Shown here in pieces: positions 33,688-42,320 of a stretch of 44,528 bases of DNA. Numbering within the stretch: position 1 is the stretch's first letter; each line of letters starts with the position of its first letter. The stretch comes from an uncultured Acidimicrobiales bacterium (lineage in GTDB: Bacteria; Actinomycetota; Acidimicrobiia; Acidimicrobiales; CALAML01), in the NCBI GenBank assembly GCA_937925845.1, contig CALAML010000218.1, positions 1 to 44,528 on the forward strand, in the 5' to 3' direction. Below the pieces are notes generated by a model that was not told the origin of the DNA, made no database searches, and saw only the letters and a list, made by a program, of their open reading frames with translations. The translations under genes were made by a program, and so were the position numbers.

Positions 33688-35094
33688 GTGAGCAAAGCTG
33701 ATGTTCTGCTGCTCTTTGGGGCCAGCGGAGACCTGGCCTACAAGAAGCTGTTTCCGGCCCTGTACGGCCTGGCCGTCGAGGGGCGCCTCGGCATATCCAT
33801 CATCGGCATCGGCCGATCGAAATGGTCGGCGACCGACCTGGCCGACCGGGCCCGAGCGTCGATCACCGAACACGTCGACAACCCCGACCCGGCCAAGGTC
33901 GACGAAGTGGCCAACGCGTGTGACTTCGTAAGCGGCGACTACCGCAGCCAGGAAACCTTCGACGCCATCGGCGCCGCCATCGCCGACGCCCAAACCCCGA
34001 TGGCGTTCCTCGCCATCCCGCCCGAACTCTTCGACGACGTGGCCGTGGGCCTGGCTTCGGTGGGTATTGCCGATGCTGGCCGCATCGTGGTGGAGAAGCC
34101 GTTCGGCCGCGATCTCGAATCGGCAGAGCAACTCAACACTATTCTCCACAAGCACTTCCATGAAGACGACATCTTCCGCATCGACCACTTCCTGGGCAAG
34201 GAGCCGGTGCAGAACCTGATGGTGTTCCGGTTCGCCAACTCGATGTTTGAACCGATCTGGAACCGCCACCACATCGAATCGGTACAGATCACCATGGCCG
34301 AATCGTTTGGCATCGAAGGCCGCGGCGGCTTCTACGACGAAGTCGGAGCCATCCGCGACGTGGTGCAAAACCACCTGCTCCAGATGGTGGCCCTGCTCGC
34401 CATGGAGCCGCCAGCATCGTCCGACCCCAAAGCCCTCCGCGACGAAAAGGTAAAGGTGTTCCAGGCCATGCGCACCGTCGACCCGGCTTCGGTGGTACGA
34501 GGTCAGGTCGAGGGCTACCGCGATGAGGAAGGTGTGGCCGCCGGCTCCGACACCGAGACCTACGCGGCGATGGTGGTGGAGATCGACTCCTGGCGCTGGG
34601 CTGGCGTTCCGTTCTTTATCCGCACCGGCAAGGCTCTGGCCGAAACCCGCACCGAAGCCATTGTGGAGTTCAAGGCCCCGCCGCGTTTGCTCTTCGCCGA
34701 AGAAGGCCACCAGCCCAAGGCCAACACCATCCGCTTTACGCTGAAGCCGGCCGACCAGATCGGCATCTGCCTCCAAGCCAAACGACCCGGCTCCGGGCTG
34801 GTCAGCGGCCCGATCGGGTTCGAGGTGGACCACGACGAATCGTTCGGCACGAAAAGCCGCGACGCCTACCATCGCCTGCTGGGCGATGCCCTGACGGGCG
34901 ACTCCACCCTCTTCGCCCGCCAAGACGGGGTGGAGGAAAGCTGGAGGGTGATCGACCAGGTGCTGGCCAGCCCCAACCCCGTTGTGACTTACCCGGCCGG
35001 CTCGTGGGGTCCGCCCGAAGCCGATGATCTTCTCCCTGGCCATCAACTGTGGGACGCGTCGCTGATCGGCGACGCGCCGCCAGACCAACCATGA
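33688..35094 (+). CDS. zwf: Glucose-6-phosphate 1-dehydrogenase
   Basis: This 468-aa enzyme makes 6-phosphogluconolactone from glucose 6-phosphate, the entry to the oxidative pentose phosphate pathway. It has GASGDLAYKKLFPALYGL (nucleotide fold), VVEKPFGRDLESA, the RIDHFLGKEPVQNL active-site motif (His base and Lys), and RGGFYDEVGAIRDVVQNH. GTG 33688 is set by GAAGGA ending 7 nt upstream and by the family N-terminus; the in-frame extension to 33604 is Ser/Asp-rich and unlike the family. Its stop overlaps the pgl start. Confidence 0.94.
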   Translation: MSKADVLLLFGASGDLAYKKLFPALYGLAVEGRLGISIIGIGRSKWSATDLADRARASITEHVDNPDPAKVDEVANACDFVSGDYRSQETFDAIGAAIADAQTPMAFLAIPPELFDDVAVGLASVGIADAGRIVVEKPFGRDLESAEQLNTILHKHFHEDDIFRIDHFLGKEPVQNLMVFRFANSMFEPIWNRHHIESVQITMAESFGIEGRGGFYDEVGAIRDVVQNHLLQMVALLAMEPPASSDPKALRDEKVKVFQAMRTVDPASVVRGQVEGYRDEEGVAAGSDTETYAAMVVEIDSWRWAGVPFFIRTGKALAETRTEAIVEFKAPPRLLFAEEGHQPKANTIRFTLKPADQIGICLQAKRPGSGLVSGPIGFEVDHDESFGTKSRDAYHRLLGDALTGDSTLFARQDGVEESWRVIDQVLASPNPVVTYPAGSWGPPEADDLLPGHQLWDASLIGDAPPDQP

Positions 35095-35840
35095 ACCTCT
35101 GGCTCGCTGAGGATGGGGTAGACGCGGCCTCCATGGCCGCCCGATTGGTGTCGCAGGCATCGATCACCATGGGCCTCATCCAACCGCGGGTCAACGTGGC
35201 CTTCAGCGGCGGCAGCACGCCGGCGCCGATGCTGGCCGAGCTCGCCGCCAACGACGAAATTCCCTGGGCCAAGATGATGGTGTGGCAGGTCGATGAGCGC
35301 ATCGCCCCCGACCACCACCGAGACCGCAACCACACCCAACTCACCCGCGCCCTCAAAGGGCGCATCACCGCCAGAAACTTCCAGGCCATGCCGGTGGGCC
35401 AACTCTCCGACGCCGAAAGCGACGGACTCCTCACCGCGGCCCACCACTACTCGGTGGCCCTGCGACATCTCGCTGGTCGACCGCCCGTGCTCGATGTGGT
35501 CCACCTCGGGCTCGGCAGCGACGGCCACACCGCATCGCTGCTCCCCTACGACGACGCCCTCGACGTGACCCGCCTCGACGTCACCATCAGCCGCCGCCAC
35601 CAGGGCCGGCGACGAATGACCCTCACCGCGCCGGTGCTGCAAAACGCCCGCCGCCAGGTGTGGCTAGTCAGCGGCACCAGCAAAGCCGAGATGGTTCGTC
35701 GACTGGCCGAGGGCGACCAGGAGATCCCGGCCGGCCGGGTGATTACCGAAGACGCCGATGTGGTGCTGGACCACGCCGCCGCAGCCCAACTCCCCCAGCC
35801 ACTCCTAGCGACGGCCCGCGACATCAGAGCTCTGCTCTAA
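35091..35840 (+). CDS. pgl: 6-phosphogluconolactonase
   Basis: This 249-aa hydrolase opens the lactone between Zwf and Gnd. Its SugI/DevB-family motifs are FSGGSTPAPML, WQVDERIAPDHHRDRN and GLGSDGHTASLLP (active-site Asp/His). ATG 35091 overlaps the zwf stop as ATGA, so translation is coupled. With gnd and zwf it completes the oxidative branch. It converges on the P450 gene, with 4 nt of overlap between stop ends. Confidence 0.93.
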   Translation: MNLWLAEDGVDAASMAARLVSQASITMGLIQPRVNVAFSGGSTPAPMLAELAANDEIPWAKMMVWQVDERIAPDHHRDRNHTQLTRALKGRITARNFQAMPVGQLSDAESDGLLTAAHHYSVALRHLAGRPPVLDVVHLGLGSDGHTASLLPYDDALDVTRLDVTISRRHQGRRRMTLTAPVLQNARRQVWLVSGTSKAEMVRRLAEGDQEIPAGRVITEDADVVLDHAAAAQLPQPLLATARDIRALL

Positions 35841-37198
35841 CCGACGGTGATCTCGAGGCTCTCCAGGCCGCGGAGGGTGAAGCTGTCGCGGTAGACGGGC
35901 GCGTCACCGGCCAACTCGATTGAAGCGAACCGATCCAACAGGTTGGCGAACACGATCTCGCCCTCGGCCAGCGCCAGATGGGAACCGAGGCAATGATGGA
36001 TGCCCCAGCCGAAGCTCAGCGGCGGCGGTGGCGGCGGACCGCCATTCCCTGAGCCGGCTGACCCGGTAGCGAAACGGCCGACATCGCAGGTATCGGGGTT
36101 GGTGTACTTGGTCCGGTCCCGGTTGGCGGCGCCCAACAGGGTGACGGTCTGGGCGCCTCGATCGACCTCCCGGCCAAAGAGATCGGTGGTGCCTAACGCG
36201 GTCCGGCCGTTCAACTGCACCGGCGAATCGAACCGCAGGATCTCCTGGATCGCCGATGGAATCAGCGACGGATCCTGGCGCAGCCGGGCCATCTGGTCGG
36301 GATGGCGGAGCAACATCCACAGGCCGTTGCCAATCAGGTTGCTCGTGGTCTCGAAACCGGCGGCGTACATCAGCAGGGCGTTGGCCACCAGCTCGTCCTC
36401 ACTCAGGCGGTCACCATCGGCCTCCACCTCCAACAACCCGGTGAGCAGATCGTCGCCCGGCTGGCTGCGCTTGTCGCTTACCAACTCCCGAAAGAGGGCA
36501 TCGAGCGCTTCGAAGGCCACCATGCCCGCAGCCATATCCTCTTCGGAGGCGGCGATGTCGATCAGCGCCGTCGAGGCCCGCACATGGGTTCTGATCTCAC
36601 CGTCGAGGTCGGGCGGCACACCCAACAGTGCGCTGATCACCGCCACCGGGAACGGGACGGCCAACACCTCGATCAGGTCGGCGGTGCCGGCCTCGGCCAG
36701 CTCATCAAGACGGGGCGCCAACAACGCCTCGATCCGCTCCCGAAGGCCTTCCACCCGACGAGGCGTAAAGGCCCGGCTCACCAAACCCCGAAGCCGAGTG
36801 TGCTTCGGCGGGTTCAGGAACAGCATCGAGTCGGTCTCCACCTCGGCGTCTCGCTGACGGTTGGCCCGCATCGAGCTTTCCGGTCGCTCCATATCAGGCT
36901 CGTCCCGACCCCAGGCCGGGTTCCGCATCAGGGCCTGGCAGTCGTCGTAGCCGGTGAACACGTCAGAACCGATCACGCTCGTGTAGTGGCCGATGCCGTC
37001 GGCCAAGGCCCGATAGTTCGGGTACGGGTCCTGACGGCCCTCCGGCGTAAGCATGGTGGCCATCAGCAGCGCATCAGCCTCTTCGACCGTGAGGGTGGCG
37101 GTGGAACCACCGGTCTCACTCCCAACAGCGGCCTCACTCTCCGGGGCGGAGGAACCGCCTTGGGCAGACGGGGACGGGTTCTGTGGAGTCGATGGCAT
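35837..37198 (-). CDS. Cytochrome P450
   Basis: This is a 453-aa soluble bacterial P450. It has I-helix YAAGFETTSN (oxygen activation), K-helix EILRFDSP (ExxR), NRDRTKYTNPD and the haem loop LSFGWGIHHCLGSHLALAE with the Cys ligand. The first ~35 residues are Ser/Pro/Gly-rich and probably disordered, and a Gly/Pro-rich insert precedes the haem loop. No ferredoxin or reductase gene is adjacent, so redox partners are elsewhere. Substrate unknown. TAACCT (37205-37210, minus strand) lies 6 nt before ATG 37198, suggesting a leaderless transcript. It is divergent from nucS with only 36 bp between starts. Confidence 0.93.
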   Translation of the reverse strand: MPSTPQNPSPSAQGGSSAPESEAAVGSETGGSTATLTVEEADALLMATMLTPEGRQDPYPNYRALADGIGHYTSVIGSDVFTGYDDCQALMRNPAWGRDEPDMERPESSMRANRQRDAEVETDSMLFLNPPKHTRLRGLVSRAFTPRRVEGLRERIEALLAPRLDELAEAGTADLIEVLAVPFPVAVISALLGVPPDLDGEIRTHVRASTALIDIAASEEDMAAGMVAFEALDALFRELVSDKRSQPGDDLLTGLLEVEADGDRLSEDELVANALLMYAAGFETTSNLIGNGLWMLLRHPDQMARLRQDPSLIPSAIQEILRFDSPVQLNGRTALGTTDLFGREVDRGAQTVTLLGAANRDRTKYTNPDTCDVGRFATGSAGSGNGGPPPPPPLSFGWGIHHCLGSHLALAEGEIVFANLLDRFASIELAGDAPVYRDSFTLRGLESLEITVG

Positions 37199-37204
37199 GG
37201 GTGA

Positions 37205-37226
37205 AGGTTAGGAGGTCCGGTAGGGT
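37205..37226. promoter_or_regulatory. Divergent -10 hexamers of P450 gene and nucS
   Basis: On the minus strand, TAACCT (37210-37205) is 6 nt before the P450 ATG. On the plus strand, TAGGGT (37221-37226) is 8 nt before ATG 37235 of nucS. Each promoter's -35 region would overlap the other gene's start, so the two promoters probably compete. Confidence 0.5.
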
Positions 37227-37234
37227 GCCCGCCG

Positions 37235-37894
37235 ATGCGACTCGTAATTGCCCGCTGCCAGGTCGACTACGCCGGCCGACTCGATGCCCACCTGCCGATG
37301 GCGACCCGCCTCATCATGGTCAAGGCCGACGGGTGTGTCGCCATCCACGCCGACGGAGGGGCCTACAAGCCCCTCAACTGGATGAACGCCCCCAACCGCA
37401 TCACCGAAGCCCCCGACAAATGGGTGGTCACCAGCCCCAAGGGCGAAACCCTCACCATCCTGATCGAAGAAGTGATCAGCGACACCAGCTGTGAGCTCGG
37501 GATCGACCCCGGTCTCCAGAAGGACGGGGTGGAAGCCCACCTCCAGGAACTGCTGGCCGCCAACCCCGAAACCATGGGCGACGGCCTCCGACTGGTCAAG
37601 CGCGAGTACCAAACCGGCATTGGACCGGTCGACCTGCTGTGTCGCGACGCCGAGGGCAACGCGGTCGCGGTCGAGGTGAAGCGCCGCGGCGAAATGGACG
37701 GGGTCGAGCAACTCATCCGCTACCGCGACCGCCTCAACCAGGACCCGATGCTGCGCCCGGTGCGGGCCATGTTTGTGGCCCAACAGATAAAACCCCAGGC
37801 CCGCACCTTCGCCGGCGACAAAGAGATCGACTGCGTCGAGGTGGACTACGACGCCCTGCGAGGGATCGAAAGCAATGAGTTGAGGTTGTTTTAA
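37235..37894 (+). CDS. nucS: Mismatch-specific endonuclease NucS/EndoMS
   Basis: This 219-aa enzyme carries out MutS/MutL-independent mismatch repair by double-strand cleavage in actinobacteria. An N-terminal DNA-binding barrel ([20 protein letters not shown]) is followed by a RecB-like nuclease domain with GPVDLLCRD and [17 protein letters not shown] (catalytic Asp, Glu, Lys). The C-terminal LRLF is the sliding-clamp-binding tail. It is full length. The start lies 8 nt after a TAGGGT -10. Its TAA stop overlaps the stop of the convergent hydratase gene. Confidence 0.95.
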   Translation: MRLVIARCQVDYAGRLDAHLPMATRLIMVKADGCVAIHADGGAYKPLNWMNAPNRITEAPDKWVVTSPKGETLTILIEEVISDTSCELGIDPGLQKDGVEAHLQELLAANPETMGDGLRLVKREYQTGIGPVDLLCRDAEGNAVAVEVKRRGEMDGVEQLIRYRDRLNQDPMLRPVRAMFVAQQIKPQARTFAGDKEIDCVEVDYDALRGIESNELRLF

Positions 37895-38754
37895 CGAGTT
37901 GTGAAGGTGCCGCCGGCTACTACGGTTCGGGATTGTTCGGTGTTGGGGCTGGCGGTGGTTTGGAACAACACTTGGTCGCCGTCGTTCCACATGTCGACCT
38001 GGAGGGCCTCTCCAGGGAAGACCGGTGAGGAGAAGCGGGCACCCATGTGGCCGAAGGTGGCGGGGTTGCCGTCGCAGATGCCGTTGAGCAGGGCTCGCCC
38101 GGTGAAGCCGTAAGTGCATAGGCCGTGGAGGATCGGCTTGGGGAAACCGGCCATCTCGGCAAACTTGGGATCGGAGTGCAGAGGGTTGCGGTCGCCGCTC
38201 AACCGGTAGAGCAGGGCCTGGTCGGCTCGGGTCTCGTAGGTGATTGAGGTGTCGGCGGCCCGGTCCGGCATCTCCACTTTGCCGCCGCTTGGGCCGGCAT
38301 CGCCACCAAAGCCACCCTCACCGCGGAAGAAGAGGCTCATCCGGGTGGTCCACAGCGGGGATCCACCCTCACCGGTGGCCACGTTCTCCAAACCGACCAC
38401 CGCGGCCTTGCCCTTGTCGTAGATGTGGGTGATCTTCGAAGCCACCGTGGCCGTCCCCTCGACCGGAATGTCGCCCTGGAGCTCCACCGACTGCTCGCCG
38501 TGGACCATCAGGGCAAAGTTCGGATCACCGATCACTGAAAAGTCCACCCCGCCGGCACCCAGCACCACCGGCATGGTCGGCAGCATGGCCTGGGTGACCT
38601 CCTGGGAGTTCTCGGTGGTGAACTCCAGTTCACCGTTGACCGGGTCGGCCACTCCACAACCCACACCGAGGGCATAGAGCAGGCAGTCCTTCGAGGACCA
38701 CGAGGCCTCCCCCGCTTCGAACTCATGACCGACAGCTTCCGGATTGATCGTCAT
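37891..38754 (-). CDS. MaoC-family double-hotdog enoyl-CoA hydratase
   Basis: This 287-aa protein resembles type 2 (R)-specific enoyl-CoA hydratases. An N-terminal non-catalytic hotdog (about 1-150) precedes a C-terminal hotdog with the hydratase 2 motif [20 protein letters not shown] followed by HGLCTYG, where Asp and His are catalytic. It probably hydrates trans-2-enoyl-CoA in fatty acid or sterol side-chain breakdown. ATG 38754 ([12 protein letters not shown]) is chosen over the reading to 38826 because TACGTT lies exactly 7 nt upstream and the family begins there. Its stop and that of nucS share the palindrome TTAA. Confidence 0.88.
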   Translation of the reverse strand: MTINPEAVGHEFEAGEASWSSKDCLLYALGVGCGVADPVNGELEFTTENSQEVTQAMLPTMPVVLGAGGVDFSVIGDPNFALMVHGEQSVELQGDIPVEGTATVASKITHIYDKGKAAVVGLENVATGEGGSPLWTTRMSLFFRGEGGFGGDAGPSGGKVEMPDRAADTSITYETRADQALLYRLSGDRNPLHSDPKFAEMAGFPKPILHGLCTYGFTGRALLNGICDGNPATFGHMGARFSSPVFPGEALQVDMWNDGDQVLFQTTASPNTEQSRTVVAGGTFTTR

Positions 38755-38761
38755 GGTCGCG

Positions 38762-38767
38762 AACGTA
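38762..38767 (-). promoter_or_regulatory. -10 hexamer of the MaoC gene (leaderless)
   Basis: TACGTT on the minus strand is followed by 7 nt and ATG 38754, matching the spacing seen at kgd, xthA, ettA and the HAD gene. Confidence 0.5.
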
Positions 38768-38880
38768 GCAGGAGCCGCCCCATCGAGGTCGGGCCGATGG
38801 TTGAGCCCGGTTCGTGATTCCACCACGCTGCGTTACAAATGTGCGTCGGTTTTCCACCCCGCGTAACGGCTTGTTGAAGA

Positions 38881-40683
38881 ATGAGCAAAACTTTGGTCGA
38901 GCCCTCTTATATGCAACAAACCCGTGCCGACAGAGGACCAGTGACCGCACTGACCACCCCCACCCCAGACGACACCTACAGCGCGGCCGACGTGGCCGCC
39001 GAGGAGGAGTCCAAAAGCCATCGGCTTCTCTATGGGCTGATCGGTGCGACCACGCTGCTGGCACTTTCGCTCGCGGTGCTCACGGTGGCGTGGTATGTCG
39101 ACGAAAACGACCGCACCGCCTTGGTTCGAAACATCGAAGTAGCCGGCACCGAGATCGGTGGCGCCGAACCGGCCGAGGCCATCGCCGCCCTCACCGCCTA
39201 CGAAACCGAACTACTGGCCCGCACCGCAACCCTCACCTTCGACGGTGGCGAGCTCCAGACCACCCTCGGCGACCTGGGCGCCTCGCTCGACAGCGAAGCC
39301 ATCGTCGCCGAGGCCTCTGAACTGTCCCGCACCGGTGAGTTCCCGGCCCGTCAGATCAACTGGGCCGCCACCTTCGTCGGCACCGACGAGCTGCCGCTGC
39401 AGATGAACGTCGACACCGAAACCCTGGGCGCCACCGTTGTCGACCTCGGCTCCGAGCTGGCATCGGAACCGATCGAACCGCAGATCACCGCCGATACCGA
39501 CGGCAACATCACCATGGTGCCGGGTGCGATTGGTTACCAGGTCGACCCCGAGGCCATCGCGGCAAGCATCACCGACCTGCAGCCGGTCGCTCGCGGCGCC
39601 ATCGTGATCCCGATTGAACGGGTCGCCACCGCGCCTAGCGTCTCCGACGCCGACGCCGAAGCTGAAGTGGCCCGCCTCGACGAAACCCTCCCGGTCTCGA
39701 TGCGGGTTACCACCGACGCCGGTTCGTTCACCGTGCCCGGCGCCGAACTCCGCAGCTGGGTCGCCGCCGAAGTGGTCGATGGAGCCTTCCAGACCTCGCT
39801 GAAGGCCGACCGGGCCATGAGCACCGTCGACTCTCTGGCCGCTCCGCTGGTCACCAACTCAAACGCTCCCCGCTTCGACGTGAGCGAAGATGGCGAGGTT
39901 GAACTCCTTCCGGGCAACGCCCTCGGATGCTGTGGCCCCGAAGGCACCAACAAGATCTTCGAGTCGGCCATGGCCGGCGAAAACACCGTGGCCCTCGACC
40001 TTGTGCCCATGGGCGACTCGGGCGAGCTCTACAACGCCCTCGCCAGCTACGGCATCAAAGAGAAGGTGAGCAGCTACACCACCAACTACGTGCCGGGGCA
40101 GGGCCGAGTCACCAACATCCGCCACATCGCCGACCTCACCCAGGGTTACGTGATCGAACCCGGCGGCTACTTCTCGGTGAACGAATACATCGGCAAGCGC
40201 ACCCGGGAAAAGGGCTTTGTGGGCGCTGGCGTGATCTACAACGGCCGCTACACCGAAGACGTTGGCGGCGGCATCTCGCAGTACGCCACCACCATGTTTA
40301 ACGCGGCCTACTTCGCCGGCCTCGAATTCGACGAGTACCAGAGCCACTCGCTCTACATCTCCCGGTATCCCTACGGCCGTGAAGCCACCCTGAGTTTCCC
40401 GGCCCCCGACCTCAAGATCCGCAACGACACGCCCTACGGCGTGCTGATCTGGCCCACCACCACGGCCAGCTCCATCACCGTCGACATGTACTCCACCCGC
40501 TACTACGAAACCCAGGAGACCGGCCAGGCCCGCTCCAAGCGCGGCGCCTGCACCGACGTGTCGTCGTTCCGGGAACGTATCCGGGTCGACACCGGCGAAG
40601 TGATCAACGACGCCACCGTGGCCACCTACCGCCCCGGCGAAGGGCTCGACTGCAACGGTCGCGAGACAAATCCCGTCGACTGA
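38881..40683 (+). CDS. Membrane-anchored VanW-family cell-wall protein
   Basis: One transmembrane helix (about residues 47-70, LLYGLIGATTLLALSLAVLT) follows a cytosolic N-terminus. Extracellular parts are two repeated alpha/beta segments of the peptidoglycan-binding type 4 kind (about 80-330) and a VanW domain (about 385-530) with SSYTTNYVPGQGRVTNIRHI, GGYFSVNEYIGKRT and VGGGISQYATTMFNAAYFAG. VanW proteins occur in vancomycin-resistance clusters and widely in cell walls; their activity is not established. Cysteines near 346-347 and toward the C-terminus could pair. The start is uncertain: GTG 38941, preceded by AGAGGA and a TATATG hexamer at 38908-38913, would remove 20 residues with no loss of domain. 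Confidence 0.85.
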   Translation: MSKTLVEPSYMQQTRADRGPVTALTTPTPDDTYSAADVAAEEESKSHRLLYGLIGATTLLALSLAVLTVAWYVDENDRTALVRNIEVAGTEIGGAEPAEAIAALTAYETELLARTATLTFDGGELQTTLGDLGASLDSEAIVAEASELSRTGEFPARQINWAATFVGTDELPLQMNVDTETLGATVVDLGSELASEPIEPQITADTDGNITMVPGAIGYQVDPEAIAASITDLQPVARGAIVIPIERVATAPSVSDADAEAEVARLDETLPVSMRVTTDAGSFTVPGAELRSWVAAEVVDGAFQTSLKADRAMSTVDSLAAPLVTNSNAPRFDVSEDGEVELLPGNALGCCGPEGTNKIFESAMAGENTVALDLVPMGDSGELYNALASYGIKEKVSSYTTNYVPGQGRVTNIRHIADLTQGYVIEPGGYFSVNEYIGKRTREKGFVGAGVIYNGRYTEDVGGGISQYATTMFNAAYFAGLEFDEYQSHSLYISRYPYGREATLSFPAPDLKIRNDTPYGVLIWPTTTASSITVDMYSTRYYETQETGQARSKRGACTDVSSFRERIRVDTGEVINDATVATYRPGEGLDCNGRETNPVD

Positions 40684-40870
40684 TTCATAGTGCTAGTTCG
40701 CTCCGCTCGCAGGGCTCGCTTCGCTCATACGCACGCCTGACGTAAGCCCGCTCGGGACGACTCCGTCGCCACCGAGCTCACTGTTCGACTTCCGCTTATG
40801 GGTTGGTGGTTTTGGTCGACAGATTGGGCACGGGTTAGCGCGGTTCCGGTTTGCAAGGGAGAATTGGTGA

Positions 40871-42274
40871 ATGGGCGCAGAAGACATCGAATTTGGCCAT
40901 CGTATGAGCGACGCGGATCAGCTCATGTGGACCATCGAGAAAGACCCGCTGCTTCGTAGCACCATCACCACGGTCATCTTTCTCGACGCCCCTCCTGACA
41001 AGGATCTCCTCACGGCGCGGGTCGATCGGGCCACCCGCGTGATTCCCCGCCTGCGCCAACGGGTGCGCTCCAACCCGTTGTCGATCGCCCCGCCCCGCTG
41101 GGAAGTCGACCCCAACTTCGACCTCTCCTACCACCTGCGCTGGGCCAAGGTGCCCGGCAAACGCACCGACCGCGACGTGCTCGACATGGCCGAGCCGATC
41201 GCCATGGAAGGCTTCGACCGGGCCCGACCGCTCTGGCAGTTCCTGGCTGTTGAAGGCATCAAAGGCAACAAGGGCGCGCTGATCGTGAAGCTCCACCACG
41301 CCATCACCGATGGCGTCGGCGGTGTCGCCCTGATGATGGAGCTGCTCGACCTCGAGCGCAGCCCGGCCACCCAGCCGGAGATGCCTGAAGAACCCCCGGC
41401 CAAGGCGCTGACCCAAGCCGAACGCTTTGTGGATGCTGCGGTCTACGAAACCAAACGGTCGGCTACCCGCACCCGGGGCGCGATCGGCGGCTCGATGGTG
41501 GCCGCGGCCCGCAGCGCCGCCGACCCGCTCGGCGAATCAGCCAAGGCGGTCGAAGCGGTGGCCTCCGCGGCCCGGCTTCTCGCTCCGGCCACCGAACCCC
41601 TGAGCCCGGTCCTCACCGATCGGTCGCTGAGCGTGCACTTCGAACGGCTCACCATCTCACTTTCCGAGGCCAAGGCGGCAGCCAAACTCGCAGGCGGAAA
41701 GCTGAACGACGCCTTCCTCGCCGGCGTCGCCGGCGGCCTGGCCCTCTACCACCAGGGCCACGACCAGCCGGTGGACGCGGTGCGCATGTCCATGCCGATC
41801 AACACCCGCAATGACAAGACCGAAGGCCAAGCCGGCAACCAGTTTGCCCCGGCCCGGTTCCCCTTGCCGCTCGACATCGACGACCCGATCGAGCGGATGC
41901 AGCAACTCCGTCAGCTGGTGAATACCAACCGCGACGAACCAGCCCTCGACATGATCGATGCCATGGCCGGTGTACTCAACCGGCTGCCCACCTCGGTAAC
42001 CACCTCCATCTTCGGCTCCATGCTCAAAGGCATCGACGTGGTGACCTCGAATGTCCCCGGCGCGCCAATCGAGGTGTACCTGGCCGGCGGCCGTATGGAG
42101 TCGCAGTTTGCCTTCGGACCCATGGCCGGAGCGGCAATCAACGTCACCCTGATGAGCTACATCGACGAACTCCACATCGGCATCAACACCGACCCAGCCG
42201 CGGTGGCCGACCCCGAGTTTCTGCGGGAATGCCTCGAAGACGCCTTCGAACAGGTGCTAGCCGTCACCGGCTGA
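40871..42274 (+). CDS. Wax ester synthase / diacylglycerol acyltransferase (WS/DGAT)
   Basis: This 467-aa acyl-CoA:alcohol/diacylglycerol acyltransferase makes storage wax esters or triacylglycerol at the membrane. The catalytic HHxxxDG motif is HHAITDG (about residue 141), followed by GGVALMMELLDL. Later blocks include NDAFLAGVAGGL, SMPINTRN and NVPGAPIEVYLAGG. Full length for the family. GGGAGAA precedes ATG 40871 by about 7 nt; the family-conserved SDADQLMW begins at Met12, so ATG 40904 is an alternative. The 187-nt spacer upstream holds GC-rich repeated words (CGCTCCGCTCGC, GGCTCGCTTCGCTC) and no gene. Confidence 0.92.
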   Translation: MGAEDIEFGHRMSDADQLMWTIEKDPLLRSTITTVIFLDAPPDKDLLTARVDRATRVIPRLRQRVRSNPLSIAPPRWEVDPNFDLSYHLRWAKVPGKRTDRDVLDMAEPIAMEGFDRARPLWQFLAVEGIKGNKGALIVKLHHAITDGVGGVALMMELLDLERSPATQPEMPEEPPAKALTQAERFVDAAVYETKRSATRTRGAIGGSMVAAARSAADPLGESAKAVEAVASAARLLAPATEPLSPVLTDRSLSVHFERLTISLSEAKAAAKLAGGKLNDAFLAGVAGGLALYHQGHDQPVDAVRMSMPINTRNDKTEGQAGNQFAPARFPLPLDIDDPIERMQQLRQLVNTNRDEPALDMIDAMAGVLNRLPTSVTTSIFGSMLKGIDVVTSNVPGAPIEVYLAGGRMESQFAFGPMAGAAINVTLMSYIDELHIGINTDPAAVADPEFLRECLEDAFEQVLAVTG

Positions 42275-42320
42275 GCTCTTCGAACCGACCTTTTCCGGCG
42301 ATCGACGGTAACAATAAGAT

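Noticed and set aside
32551..35160. An 869-codon minus-strand frame across gnd, zwf and pgl.
   Set aside because: It spans three recognisable genes on the other strand and has shadow composition only.
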